Source of the DNA: Dyella amyloliquefaciens
GTDB taxonomy: Bacteria; Pseudomonadota; Gammaproteobacteria; Xanthomonadales; Rhodanobacteraceae
NCBI RefSeq assembly: GCF_004296575.1
Contig: NZ_SAYT01000007.1
Location: 1 to 64,000 of the forward strand
Direction: 5' to 3'
DNA: 64,000 bases
The position numbers and the translations under genes are program-made. This document shows positions 19,983 to 31,122 of the stretch, piece by piece; positions within the stretch are counted from its first letter, which is position 1, and every line of letters begins with the position of its first letter. The notes under the pieces are model-generated. The model made no database searches. It had not been told where the DNA came from and saw nothing but the letters and a program-made list of their open reading frames with translations.

Positions 19983-20073
19983 CGTCATTCCTGCGAATGC
20001 AGGAATCCAGTGACTTCAAGGGGTTGCGGAAGGCGCTGGATCCCCGCGTGCGCGGGGATGACGGTGAGGAGAT
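19983..20073. repeat. Dispersed CGTCATTCCTGC repeat
   Basis: Starts CGTCATTCCTGCG followed by AATGCAGGAATCCAG and ends CCCCGCGTGCGCGGGGATGACG. It contains two small stems (TCCTGC/GCAGGA and CCCCGCG/CGCGGGG), and the ends GTCAT / ATGAC are inverted. It lies between two divergent promoters and may insulate them. Confidence 0.65.
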
Positions 20074-20161
20074 GGGTGTGGCGCTCGATTCTTACGTGAA
20101 ATTGCCCAGTCCAGGTGCGTATCGGAGAGGGCCAATCCCGCTTTTGGTGCACCGCCACGGT

Positions 20162-20203
20162 TTGACCCTTTGGGCATTAATCAGTACCATTTTGGTACCG
20201 ATT
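20162..20203 (+). promoter_or_regulatory. sufR-suf promoter with overlapping SufR-type operator
   Basis: TTGACC (20162-20167), 17 nt, TACCAT (20185-20190) form a sigma-70-like promoter. An 11-bp inverted repeat with a 3-nt centre and one mismatch spans 20179-20203 (core GTACCA-TTT-TGGTAC) and covers the -10 box and the expected start site near 20197. The position is ideal for autorepression by the Rrf2-family protein encoded 27 nt downstream. Confidence 0.75.
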
Positions 20204-20229
20204 CCCGCAGTCCCTTCCGGCCGCTCCCC

Positions 20230-20664
20230 ATGCTCCGTGTCAGCCGCCTCACCGACTACGCCACGGTGGTGATGACCTGCATCGCCGCCCATCCCGACGA
20301 CGTGCTCAGCACGGCGCAGATCGCCGATGAGACGCATCTGGAACTGCCCACCGTGAGCAAGCTGCTCAAGTCGCTGGGCCATGCGGGGCTGGTGGAGTCC
20401 TTCCGCGGCGTCAATGGCGGCTACCGCCTTGCACGACCGGCCGGGGAGATCACCCTGGCGCAGATCGTCGAAGCGCTGGAAGGCCCCATCGGCATGACCG
20501 AATGCAGCGTCGCCGTGGGCCAGTGTGATCGCGAGTCGCAATGCGGCGTGCGATCCAACTGGCAGCGCGTGAACAGCGTGGTGGATCACGCACTGCGCGC
20601 CGTCAGCCTCTCCGACATGCTCAAACCTCCCAGTCGCCGCATCGACGCGACCCTGATCGGCTGA
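20230..20664 (+). CDS. sufR: Rrf2-family Fe-S regulator of the SUF operon
   Basis: DNA-binding iron-sulfur sensor predicted to repress its own suf operon when clusters are sufficient. The 144-residue protein starts [15 protein letters not shown]. It has the winged-helix reading segment [13 protein letters not shown] and the wing [13 protein letters not shown], then three cysteines, Cys92, Cys99 and Cys105 ([17 protein letters not shown]), suited to ligate a cluster as in IscR. The start at 20230 fits the family; an in-frame start 20 codons earlier would lie inside the operator. sufB begins 45 nt after its stop. Confidence 0.92.
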   Translation: MLRVSRLTDYATVVMTCIAAHPDDVLSTAQIADETHLELPTVSKLLKSLGHAGLVESFRGVNGGYRLARPAGEITLAQIVEALEGPIGMTECSVAVGQCDRESQCGVRSNWQRVNSVVDHALRAVSLSDMLKPPSRRIDATLIG

Positions 20665-20708
20665 CCGATCCCGCAGCGACCGACCACGACGACGACACGA
20701 AGATCGAT

Positions 20709-22183
<1,475 letters not shown>

Positions 22184-22187
<4 letters not shown>

Positions 22188-22819
22188 GTCCTTTGCGGAC
22201 CACGCATTGGGATACCGTCTATGGCGGGAAAAGCGAGGCGCAGACCAGCTGGTTCCGCCCGCATCTCGATGAGTCGCTGCGCCTGATCGACGCGCTGGAT
22301 GTGCCACGCGCGCAACCGGTGATCGATGTCGGCGGCGGCCGCTCCACCCTGGTCGACGACCTGCTGGCGCGCGATTTTGATGATGTCAGCGTGCTGGATC
22401 TTTCCGCCGTCTCCATGGCCGAGGCCCAGCAGCGCCTGGGCACGCAGACCCATGCCGTGCACTGGATCGTCGGCGATGTGACGCATGCCGAACTGCCGGC
22501 CGCGCATTTCGCGCTGTGGCACGACCGCGCGGTGTTCCACTTCCTCACCGACGCCGATGAGCGTGCGCGCTATGTCGCCGCCGCCGCGGGGGCCGTGAAG
22601 ATCGGTGGTCACCTGGTCATCGGGACGTTTGCCGACGATGGCCCGGAGCATTGCAGCGGACTCCCCGTTGCGCGTTATGACGCCGAAACGCTCGCCACGC
22701 TTTTTGAACCCAACTTCACCCGCGTGACCGACAGCCGTGACGTGCACCGCACGCCGTCGGGCAGCGAACAAGCCTTTACCTATGTCGTGCTTCGTCGCGG
22801 CAGCGACGACAACACCTGA
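22184..22819 (+). CDS. Class I SAM-dependent methyltransferase within the suf operon
   Basis: A 211-residue Rossmann-fold methyltransferase with the glycine-rich SAM loop [18 protein letters not shown] (about residues 46-63), the acidic end of strand 2 ([16 protein letters not shown]) and post-motif [13 protein letters not shown]. The substrate is unknown. The start ATG overlaps the sufB stop codon, and sufC begins 19 bp after its end, so it is co-transcribed with the SUF genes. It is not a known SUF component. The fold call is firm, while any role in cluster assembly or stress response is a guess from position. Confidence 0.87.
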
Positions 22820-22837
22820 TTCCACCGAGTAACCACC

Positions 22838-23604
<767 letters not shown>

Positions 23605-23608
<4 letters not shown>

Positions 23609-24924
23609 GCGAAGCGCAACGCACGCCATTCGTCGAGTCGCTGCTGGAGGCTGCCGCGCAGGCGCAGCTGCCGGGCAGTGGGATCGGCTGGCTGGACGCG
23701 GCACGCCGCGAAAATCTCGAGGCCTTCGCCGCGGCCGGTTTGCCGGACACGCGCATGGAGGCCTGGAAGTACACCGCGCTGCGCGCACTGGGCCAGCGCC
23801 GTTTTGAACCGGGCGATGCCCAGGCTGCCACGCGTGCGGTGGATGACGCCACCTACGCGCTGCCGGGCGTGGACGGCCCGGCGCTCGTCTTCGTGAATGG
23901 CGTGTTTCGCGCCGACCTTTCCCGCATCGACAGCTTGCCGGCGGGGCTGAGCCTGTTGCCGCTGTCGCACGCGCTCAATGGCGACGCCGAACCGCTGCGG
24001 TTCGCCTTGTCCCGTCACTACCGCGAAGGCGGCGATGCGTTTGCACGCCTCAATGCCGCGCTGGCCGGCGATGGCGTGGTGCTGCGCGTGGCTGCCGGCG
24101 CAAAAGTGGCGCAGGCGGTGCATCTGGTCATGATCGGTGCTGCCGCAGAGAGCGACCTGGCCTGGCACGTTCGCCACATCGTCGAGTTGGGTGAGGACGC
24201 CGAGCTGTCGCTGGTGGAGCACCACGTGGCCAGTGGCGAGCAGCAACACCTGGGTACGCAGGTCGCCGACGTTGTGCTGCGCAAGGGCGCTCAGCTGCGC
24301 CATGTGACGCTGCAGAACAGTTCGGCTGGCGGCACGCTGGTGCGCCACAACAGCGTCCAGCTGGATGAGGACGCGCAAGCCTCGCTCTATGTACTGGAGC
24401 TGGGCGGTGCACTGGTGCGCCACGACCTGCATGCCACGCTGGCGGGCGACCGCGCACGCATGGAGACGCGCGGCGTGTTCGTGCTCAACGGTCGCCAGCA
24501 TGTCGATACGCAGATGGCGCTGCGCCACCAGGCGCTCAACACCGCCTCCGATTCGATCTGGCGTGGCGTGGCCGACCAGCGTTCGCGCGGCGTGTTCCGC
24601 GGCGCCATCGTGGTTGCGCCGGGTGCGGATGGCAGCGATGCCAGCCTAAGCAGCAAGAACCTCCTGCTGTCGGGCCAGGCCGAAATCGACACCAAACCCG
24701 AGCTGGAAATCTACGCGGACGAAGTGAAGGCCGCCCACGGCGCCACGGTCGGCCAGCTGGACGAACGTTCGCTGTTCTACCTGCGCTCGCGTGGCATTCC
24801 GTTGACCGAAGCCAGGGCCATCCTGACGGCGGCTTTCTGCCGTGCCGTGTTCGAATCGCTGGACAACGACGCATTGCGCGAGCACCTCGACCAGCAGCTC
24901 ATGGCGCACCTGCCTTCCGCGTGA
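23605..24924 (+). CDS. sufD: Fe-S cluster assembly protein SufD
   Basis: Structural partner of SufB in the SufBC2D complex. The 439 residues include the helical N-terminal part (RMEAWKYTALRAL), the right-handed beta-helix with GVFVLNGRQHVDTQMALRHQ, and the C-terminal SufB/D motif AAHGATVGQLDERSLFYLRSRGI. The histidine in that motif (KAAHGA) matches the conserved SufD histidine. The product is slightly longer at the N-terminus than E. coli SufD. Confidence 0.96.
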
Positions 24925-24957
24925 AGGCAGTCCACCGGCTACAAGGCGAATGATCCG

Positions 24958-26205
24958 ATGAACGCACAGACCAAACCGAGCCCCACCGTTTTCGACGTGC
25001 AGCGCATTCGCGCCGACTTCCCCTTGCTGTCGCGCACCGTGCACGACAAGCCGCTGATCTATTTCGACAACGCCAACACCAGCCAGAAGCCGGCAAGCGT
25101 GATCGAGGCGGTGGACAATCATTACCGCCGCCACAACGCCAATGTCTCGCGCGCCGTGCACCAGCTCGGCGAGGAGGCCACGGCTGCCTACGAAGGTGCG
25201 CGCAACAAGCTGGCCCGCTTCATCAACGCCACCTCGAGCAACGAGCTGGTGCTGACCTCAGGCACCACGCAATCGATCAACCTCGTTGCCTACAGCTACG
25301 CGTTGCCGCGCCTGAAGGCGGGCGACGCCATCCTCACTACGGTGATGGAGCACCACGCCAACATCGTGCCGTGGCAGCTGATGGCAGCGCGTACGGGCGC
25401 CACCGTGAAGGCCGCACCGATCGACGAGCGCGGTGAGCTGATCGTCGAGAAGTACATCGAGATGCTGACGCCGGACGTGAAACTGGCCTGCGTCACCCAT
25501 GTTTCCAACGTGCTGGGCACGGTCAATCCCGTGAAGGAGATCGCCAGGGAGTGCCGCAAGCGCGGCATCCCGCTGCTGGTGGACGGCTCGCAGGCGGTGC
25601 CGCACCGTCCGGTCGACGTACAGGCGCTGGGCTGCGACTTCTATGCACTCACCGGCCACAAGATGCTGTCGCCGACGGGCACTGGCGCGCTGTGGGCGCG
25701 CAAGGAACACCTGGAAGCGATGCCGCCGTTCTTCGGTGGTGGCGAGATGATTCGCGAAGTGCGCTTCGATGGCACCTCTTTCGCCGAGCCGCCGCACAAG
25801 TTCGAGGCGGGCACGCCGAACATCGCTGGTTTCGTGGGCCTTGGTGCCGCCATCGACTACTACCATTCGGTGGGCTTCGACGCGATCCACTCGTGGGAGC
25901 AGCAACTGCTGGCCTACGCCACCGAACGGCTGCGCGAAGTACCGGGCCTGCGCCTGTTCGGCGAGGCGCGGGAGAAGGAACCGGTCATTTCGTTCCTGAT
26001 CGAAGGAGCGCAGGCCACCGACCTCGCCACCCTGCTAGATCTGCAGGGCGTCGCCGTGCGCTCGGGCCACCACTGCGCCCATCCGCTGATGCACCACTTC
26101 AAGGTGCCCGCCACGCTGCGCGCGTCGCTCGCGTTCTACAACACGCGCGAGGAAATCGACGCTTTCATCACTGCGCTGCTCAAGGTTCGCAAACTGCTGA
26201 TGTAA
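24958..26205 (+). CDS. sufS: Cysteine desulfurase SufS
   Basis: PLP enzyme taking sulfur from cysteine for cluster building, 415 residues, group II desulfurase. The Schiff-base lysine is Lys235 in ALTGHKMLSP. The catalytic cysteine is Cys373 in VRSGHHCAHPLM, on the short ordered loop typical of SufS rather than the long IscS loop. No sufE or sufU follows in the window, so the sulfur acceptor must be encoded elsewhere. The operon ends here; the next gene is convergent 30 bp away without an obvious T-tailed terminator. Confidence 0.96.
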   Translation: MNAQTKPSPTVFDVQRIRADFPLLSRTVHDKPLIYFDNANTSQKPASVIEAVDNHYRRHNANVSRAVHQLGEEATAAYEGARNKLARFINATSSNELVLTSGTTQSINLVAYSYALPRLKAGDAILTTVMEHHANIVPWQLMAARTGATVKAAPIDERGELIVEKYIEMLTPDVKLACVTHVSNVLGTVNPVKEIARECRKRGIPLLVDGSQAVPHRPVDVQALGCDFYALTGHKMLSPTGTGALWARKEHLEAMPPFFGGGEMIREVRFDGTSFAEPPHKFEAGTPNIAGFVGLGAAIDYYHSVGFDAIHSWEQQLLAYATERLREVPGLRLFGEAREKEPVISFLIEGAQATDLATLLDLQGVAVRSGHHCAHPLMHHFKVPATLRASLAFYNTREEIDAFITALLKVRKLLM

Positions 26206-26235
26206 GCCGCTTGCGGGGCGGTTGGTGGCCGGCGT

Positions 26236-27048
26236 TCACTGCTTGCTGCGAATGCCCTTGATGTATTCCAGCTCCGCAAGGGACTTGGGTTCATCGTGGA
26301 TGATGGCAAGGCAGCCCTTGTAGGCGGACTCGGCCTCGTCCAGCTTGTGAAGTTCGACGAGTGCGTAACCCTTGCCGCGCAGCGATACGCATTTGTAGCG
26401 ATCCACCAGCTGCGGGGAGGACGCGAATGTCGCGTTCGCTTCGGCGGTGTCGTACAGCTCCAACGCCTTGACGAAGTCGCGTTTCTGTCCGTACGCGTAG
26501 CCAAGTTCGTTGTTGTACTGCGGGTCCATGGGCGCGAGCGCCAGCGCCTTGTCGAGCTCTTCGATCTCCTGGTCGAGTTGGTTCATTTCGCCGTAGATGT
26601 AGCCTCGCATCCAGTAGGCCATGGCCCAGGCGCGGCCGAATACGATGGTTTCCCTGGCCTTGCCGCTGACGTTGTTGAGCATGGCATAGACGAGTGCATC
26701 GCTTTCGCCGTGCGCGCTATAGACGGCTATATCGTCACGGCGGTAACGTGACTCGTAGTGCTCGATGACTTCATCGAGCGGCGCCATGGCGTCCTTGAGC
26801 TTGCCGTCCTGGAGCAACTTGAACGCGCCGTCGACCTTGTCGGCATCCGTGTCGACGCGCACCTTGCCTTCAGGCACGGTGTTGACCGTTATGTTGTTGC
26901 CCTTGGCCGAGATCAGCACGACGTCGGAGCCGGTGCTCAGGGAAGGCTGGCTGGCGGTTGTGCTGCTCGCGGACGGCGCTGCGAATGACACCTGCGCACC
27001 CGCACACAGCAGGGCGGCCAGGCCCATGGCCAGCATGGCTTTGAACAT
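26236..27048 (-). CDS. Exported tetratricopeptide-repeat protein
   Basis: A 270-residue protein of unknown function with a signal peptide (MFKAMLAMGLAALLCAGAQVSFA) and at least three TPR-like helical pairs from about residue 125 on (WMRGYIYGEMNQLDQEIEELDKALALAPMD, then GYAYGQKRDFVKALELYDTA, then GKGYALVELHKLDEAESAY, each given in part). The start at 27048 places the signal peptide correctly; an upstream frame lacks it. It probably acts in the periplasm as a protein-binding scaffold. It faces sufS and is preceded on its own strand by the M13 terminator region. Confidence 0.7.
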   Translation of the reverse strand: MFKAMLAMGLAALLCAGAQVSFAAPSASSTTASQPSLSTGSDVVLISAKGNNITVNTVPEGKVRVDTDADKVDGAFKLLQDGKLKDAMAPLDEVIEHYESRYRRDDIAVYSAHGESDALVYAMLNNVSGKARETIVFGRAWAMAYWMRGYIYGEMNQLDQEIEELDKALALAPMDPQYNNELGYAYGQKRDFVKALELYDTAEANATFASSPQLVDRYKCVSLRGKGYALVELHKLDEAESAYKGCLAIIHDEPKSLAELEYIKGIRSKQ

Positions 27049-27112
27049 CGTCGTACCCCCGTTGGAATCCCCAATCCAGCCTAGTGGGTCTGCGCGCGAG
27101 TTTCCACGGACT

Positions 27113-27143
27113 AAAAAATGACGCCGCGGCAAGCCGCGGCGTC
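27113..27143 (-). terminator. Terminator of the M13 peptidase gene
   Basis: On the minus strand GACGCCGCGGC pairs with GCCGCGGCGTC (arms 27133-27143 and 27120-27130) with a 2-nt nominal loop. After an A, a run of six T residues follows (complement of 27113-27118). It starts 25 bp past the M13 stop. Confidence 0.85.
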
Positions 27144-27167
27144 AGAGGGGCTACGGTAGTAAGTCGC

Positions 27168-29204
27168 TTACCAGATCTTCACCTGCTTCTCGCCGTCGCG
27201 AACCATCTTGTCACCCGACTTGCACTGGAACGCCTGGGCGAACGCGGGCATGTTGGACGGGGCGCCGATGGCGCGGAACTGCGCCGGGGCGTGCGGGTCG
27301 GTGTTGAGCAGGGTGAGTTGCGCTTCCGGACGGATGCTGCCGCGCCACACGCGACCCCAGTTGAGGAAGAAGCGCTGGTCCTGGGTGTAGCCACCGATCT
27401 TGCTGTTGGCTTCCTTCGGGTTCTTCGCCAGCGCCATCTGCAGCGCATCGTACGCGGCATTGAGGCCACCGAGGTCGCCGATGTTCTCGCCCATGGTCAG
27501 CTTGCCGTTGACGAACTTGCCAGGCAGCGCTTCGTAGTGGTTGAACTGGTCGGCGAGCTTGTCGGTGCGGGCCTCGAAGGCCTTGCGGTCTTCGTCGGTC
27601 CACCAGTTGGCGTTGTTGCCCTGGGCGTCGAACTTGCTGCCCTGGTCGTCGTAGCCGTGACCCATCTCGTGGCCGATCACGGCGCCGATGCCGCCGTAGT
27701 TGAGCGCGTCATCCGCCTTGGCGTCGAAGAACGGCGCCTGCAGGATCGCGGCCGGGAACACGATCTCGTTCTTCTGCGGGCTGTAGTAGGCGTTGACCGT
27801 CTGCGGGGTCATGCCCCACTCGGTGCGGTCGACCGGCTTGCCGATCTTGCCGACCATGTAGTCGTAGTTGAACTTGGTGGCCGACTCCACGTTGGAGAAG
27901 TAGTTGCCCTGGTGGACCTGCAGGCCCGTCCAGTCACGCCAGTTGTCCGGATAGCCGATCTTCGGCGTGAAGCTGGCCCATTTTTCGAGTGCCTTCTGCT
28001 TGGTGGCTTCGCTCATCCACGGCAGGTTTTCGATGCGGTTCTTGTAGGCCGCACGCAGGTTGGTCACCAGTTCCTGGGCGCGCGCCTTGGATTCGGGCGA
28101 GAAGGTCTGCGCCACGTACAGCTGGCCCAGCGCCATGCCCATACCGCCTTCGACGGCGTCGAGCGTGCGCTTCCAGCGGGACTTCATTTCCTTCTGGCCA
28201 TTGAGTGTCTGCGCGTTGAAGGCGAAGTCTTCCTTCTGGAACGCCGTGGACAGGTACGGGGCCGCTTCATCGATAGCGTGGAAGCGCAGGTAGGCCTGCC
28301 AGTCGGACACCGGCACGTCGGCCAGCATCTTGTCGAATTCCGCGAAGAACTTCGGCTGCGACAGCGAGAAGCCTTCCTGTACGTCGGCGCCTTGTGCCTT
28401 GAAGAAGGTCGCCCAGTCGAAGTGCGGCGTCACCTTGTCGGCATCGGCGACGCTGACGTAGTGGTAGCGGTTTTCCGGCTGGCGCAGTTCAGTCGGCACC
28501 AGCGAGGCGGACGCCAGGCGGGTTTCAAAGGCCATCACGGCCTTGGCCTGCGTCTGCGCGTCGGCTTCGCTCACGCCCACCAGCTGCAGCGTGCGCGCGA
28601 TGTGCGCCACGTAGGCGGTGCGGATCTTCTCGAAGTCCGGCTTGCTGTAGTAGTCGGCGGTGGGCAGTCCCAGGCCGCCCTGGCTCGCATAGGCGATCTG
28701 GTTACTGGAGTTCTTGAAGTCGGGGCTGCCATAGAAGCGGAAGCCCACCGGATTGCCGTGCGCGTAGCTGTCGGTGATGTAGGCGGCGATGTCGCTGCTG
28801 TTCTTCAGTGCGCCGATCCGGGCCAGCTCCGGCTTGATCGGATCGTAGCCAGCTTTCTCGATCGCAGCCTCGTCCATGCCCGAGGCGTAGAAGTAGCCGA
28901 TCTTCTGTTCGATCGAACCCGGCTTGGCGTGAGCTGCGCCCTTGGCAGCCTTGTCGACGATGGCGTGCTGCACGTTGAGGCTGCCTTCGCGCAGGGCATC
29001 GAACGAGCCCCAGCGCGTGCGGTCGTCAGGAATCGGGTTGGCGGCAATCCACTTGGCATTGACGAAGCCGTTGAAGTCGTTGCACACGTCCTTGCTGGTG
29101 TCCAACTCCTTGATGTCGAACGCGCCGCCGGGGGCAGCCAGCGCGCCCGTGCACATGGCCAGACCGACGGCCAGTGCGAGCGGTTTCACAATGCGGTTTT
29201 TCAT
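27168..29204 (-). CDS. M13-family zinc metallopeptidase (PepO/neprilysin-like)
   Basis: Predicted periplasmic or secreted endopeptidase of 678 residues, close to the usual size of bacterial M13 enzymes. A signal peptide (MKNRIVKPLALAVGLAMCTGALA) is followed by the helical N-terminal M13 domain and the catalytic half with VIGHEMGHGYDDQGSKFD (HExxH zinc site) and the third ligand in LTMGENIGDLGGL. The C-terminal motif is CKSGDKMV. The start at 29204 is preferred because the signal peptide begins there. It is a single-gene unit with its own terminator. Confidence 0.93.
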   Translation of the reverse strand: MKNRIVKPLALAVGLAMCTGALAAPGGAFDIKELDTSKDVCNDFNGFVNAKWIAANPIPDDRTRWGSFDALREGSLNVQHAIVDKAAKGAAHAKPGSIEQKIGYFYASGMDEAAIEKAGYDPIKPELARIGALKNSSDIAAYITDSYAHGNPVGFRFYGSPDFKNSSNQIAYASQGGLGLPTADYYSKPDFEKIRTAYVAHIARTLQLVGVSEADAQTQAKAVMAFETRLASASLVPTELRQPENRYHYVSVADADKVTPHFDWATFFKAQGADVQEGFSLSQPKFFAEFDKMLADVPVSDWQAYLRFHAIDEAAPYLSTAFQKEDFAFNAQTLNGQKEMKSRWKRTLDAVEGGMGMALGQLYVAQTFSPESKARAQELVTNLRAAYKNRIENLPWMSEATKQKALEKWASFTPKIGYPDNWRDWTGLQVHQGNYFSNVESATKFNYDYMVGKIGKPVDRTEWGMTPQTVNAYYSPQKNEIVFPAAILQAPFFDAKADDALNYGGIGAVIGHEMGHGYDDQGSKFDAQGNNANWWTDEDRKAFEARTDKLADQFNHYEALPGKFVNGKLTMGENIGDLGGLNAAYDALQMALAKNPKEANSKIGGYTQDQRFFLNWGRVWRGSIRPEAQLTLLNTDPHAPAQFRAIGAPSNMPAFAQAFQCKSGDKMVRDGEKQVKIW

Positions 29205-29369
29205 GGATTCTCCCTTGGTGGAATGCGTCAGGCGCACCCGGACTGCCGATAGTGCGTTGGCGGGCCAATGCGGCCCCGCCGCACAGGCTAGGCAGCGATC
29301 CCGAAAGGCGCACAGTGTCGAAGGTCATTGTGCAGTGCGGTCGGGAAGTCGCGGGCTTATCATGGGCGG

Positions 29370-29918
29370 ATGCCTACTTCATTCCAGCCTGTTTATCGCG
29401 CGGCCACAGCCGCCGACGTCCCTGCCATCGTGGCGCTGGTCGAATCCGCCTATCGCGGTGAATCCGGCCAGCGTGGCTGGACCACCGAGACTCATCTGAT
29501 CGATGGCCATCGCACCGACGTCGCGAACGTCGAAGAGCTGATCGCGCGCGCAGGGAGCCTGGTGCTGCTGGCCGAGCAAGATGGCGCCCTGGTGGCCTGC
29601 TGCCACGTTGAACAGCAGGGCAGCCTTGGCTATTTCGGCATGTTCGCGGTCACCCCCGGATTGCAGATGGCCGGCCTGGGTCGTGCGCTGCTGGCGGAGG
29701 CCGAACGCATCGCCCGCGACCAGTGGCAGTCGATAGCGATGCGCATGTCCGTGATCGAGCAACGTGCCGAGCTGATCGCCTGGTACGAACGGCGCGGCTA
29801 TCGGCTCACCGGCGAGACGGGGCCGTTTCCCTACGGCCAGCCGAGGTTCGGTATTCCCCGCCGTGATGACCTGCGTTTCGTCTACATGAGTAAGCCGCTA
29901 CAGGAGGTGGCCGCATGA
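29370..29918 (+). CDS. GNAT-family N-acetyltransferase
   Basis: A 182-residue acetyltransferase-fold protein. The acetyl-CoA loop is in GLQMAGLGRALLAEAERIA (Q/RxxGxG/A type), preceded by the beta strand GYFGMFAVTPG and followed by IEQRAELIAWYERRGYRLTG, the usual motif B. The substrate is unknown. The start MPTSFQPVYRAAT at 29370 matches the family N-terminus. Its stop overlaps the start of the Rieske gene by 4 nt, so the two are coupled. Confidence 0.85.
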   Translation: MPTSFQPVYRAATAADVPAIVALVESAYRGESGQRGWTTETHLIDGHRTDVANVEELIARAGSLVLLAEQDGALVACCHVEQQGSLGYFGMFAVTPGLQMAGLGRALLAEAERIARDQWQSIAMRMSVIEQRAELIAWYERRGYRLTGETGPFPYGQPRFGIPRRDDLRFVYMSKPLQEVAA

Positions 29919-30235
29919 ACCTCGCCGACTGGATCTTCGTGGGCACCCGCAGCGAATTGCTGCCAGGCGAGTTCAAGGTCGCATGGGACGGCGACACGGC
30001 CATCGCCGTCTACAACATCGATGGCGACCTCTACGCCATCGAGGACGTGTGCAGCCACGACGGTGGTGAACTCGCCGGCGGTGACCTGCATGGATTCGAA
30101 GTGGAGTGCCCTCGCCATGGCGCGCGTTTCGACGTGCGCACGGGTGCCGTTACTTGTCCGCCGGCCTATGAGCCGATCGCCAGCTTTCCGGTGCACGAGG
30201 TGGACGGACAGATCTGGACGCGGGACGACCGCTGA
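29915..30235 (+). CDS. Rieske [2Fe-2S] ferredoxin-like protein
   Basis: A 106-residue soluble Rieske domain with both cluster-ligand pairs: Cys46-x-His48 (VCSHDGG) and Cys65-x2-His68 (CPRHGARFD). It is like the small ferredoxin subunits of non-haem oxygenases and nitrite reductase NirD. No oxygenase subunit is near. In suf-bearing Xanthomonadales such a protein may be an electron carrier in cluster metabolism; the position 3.7 kb from sufS on the same strand is suggestive only. Confidence 0.88.
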   Translation: MNLADWIFVGTRSELLPGEFKVAWDGDTAIAVYNIDGDLYAIEDVCSHDGGELAGGDLHGFEVECPRHGARFDVRTGAVTCPPAYEPIASFPVHEVDGQIWTRDDR

Positions 30236-30314
30236 AGCCAGCGGTGAGTGAAGCGCAGTGAGTGGTGGAGGTGAGCTTTTCTCTCGCTGCTCGCCTTCCT
30301 TCACTCCCTCACGC

Positions 30315-31112
30315 TCATAGCCTGTAGACGAATGCCAGCGTGGTGGTGAGCTGGTTGGGCGTGCCGAAGCTTTTCACCAAGGGGCTGTGGGCGGCATCGC
30401 CAAGCAGGCGAGCGTAATTGATGGCCAGTGCAAAGCCGGTGTGCAGACTGGTAGGCACATACGCATCGTATTCGAGGGAAACCTGCTGGCTTCCTGCTCC
30501 AGGCGACCACGGCATGACCCCCAGCTTGGCTGCTTGCTCCGGCGTGACGCCAAAGAAGCGCCGCATCGCCGGACCATTCATCCCCTGCCACTGCAGCTGC
30601 ACGCTGTGCTCGACGTAGCCGAGGGCCGGCAGGTCGTAATCGGCGTACACGTTGAGATACGCGCCAGCGCCATCGGTGTCATGACTCAACGTGGTGCCCA
30701 GGTTGAGCTGCACCGTGGCCTGGTATTCGAGGTAGCCACCTGCGTTGAGGCGGGGCGACAGCGAGTCGATCACGCCGGCCAGCGGTGCGCCGAGTTCGTC
30801 GTGATCGCGGCCCCACTGGTAGTTGCCATAAAAGCCGCCGCGCCATTGCTTTCCATGGATCAGGTCGACCGTCAGGCCGTCGAGCGTGGACAGCGTGATG
30901 TGCCAGGGCAGCTCGGCCTGGATGTAAGGCACGGCCTGATTGCGATGATCACTCGAGCCTATCCACGCGGGCATGCGTTCGACGCCACCGCCCAGCAGGA
31001 TGTTGGGGCCGTCAGTGACGTTGTCCGCCTTCGCAGGGAAAGCGGCCATGAGGCACCACAGTGCTGCAGCAGCGACCAGCGTGAGCGCGAACGGGGAACT
31101 ACGCCGAGACAT
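30315..31112 (-). CDS. MipA/OmpV-family outer-membrane protein
   Basis: A 265-residue predicted outer-membrane beta-barrel with signal peptide (about 1-30, ending AFPAKA) and the family start GPNILLGGGVERMPAWIGS and late YEYDAYVPTSLHTGF-like strand pattern, ending in aromatic YRL. MipA proteins in E. coli bridge peptidoglycan synthases and hydrolases, while OmpV-like ones are porin-like. It is the last gene of the five-gene export operon, 10 bp after the HlyD gene, hinting at a role in envelope export or defence. Confidence 0.82.
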   Translation of the reverse strand: MSRRSSPFALTLVAAAALWCLMAAFPAKADNVTDGPNILLGGGVERMPAWIGSSDHRNQAVPYIQAELPWHITLSTLDGLTVDLIHGKQWRGGFYGNYQWGRDHDELGAPLAGVIDSLSPRLNAGGYLEYQATVQLNLGTTLSHDTDGAGAYLNVYADYDLPALGYVEHSVQLQWQGMNGPAMRRFFGVTPEQAAKLGVMPWSPGAGSQQVSLEYDAYVPTSLHTGFALAINYARLLGDAAHSPLVKSFGTPNQLTTTLAFVYRL

Positions 31113-31122
31113 GCCGCGGATG

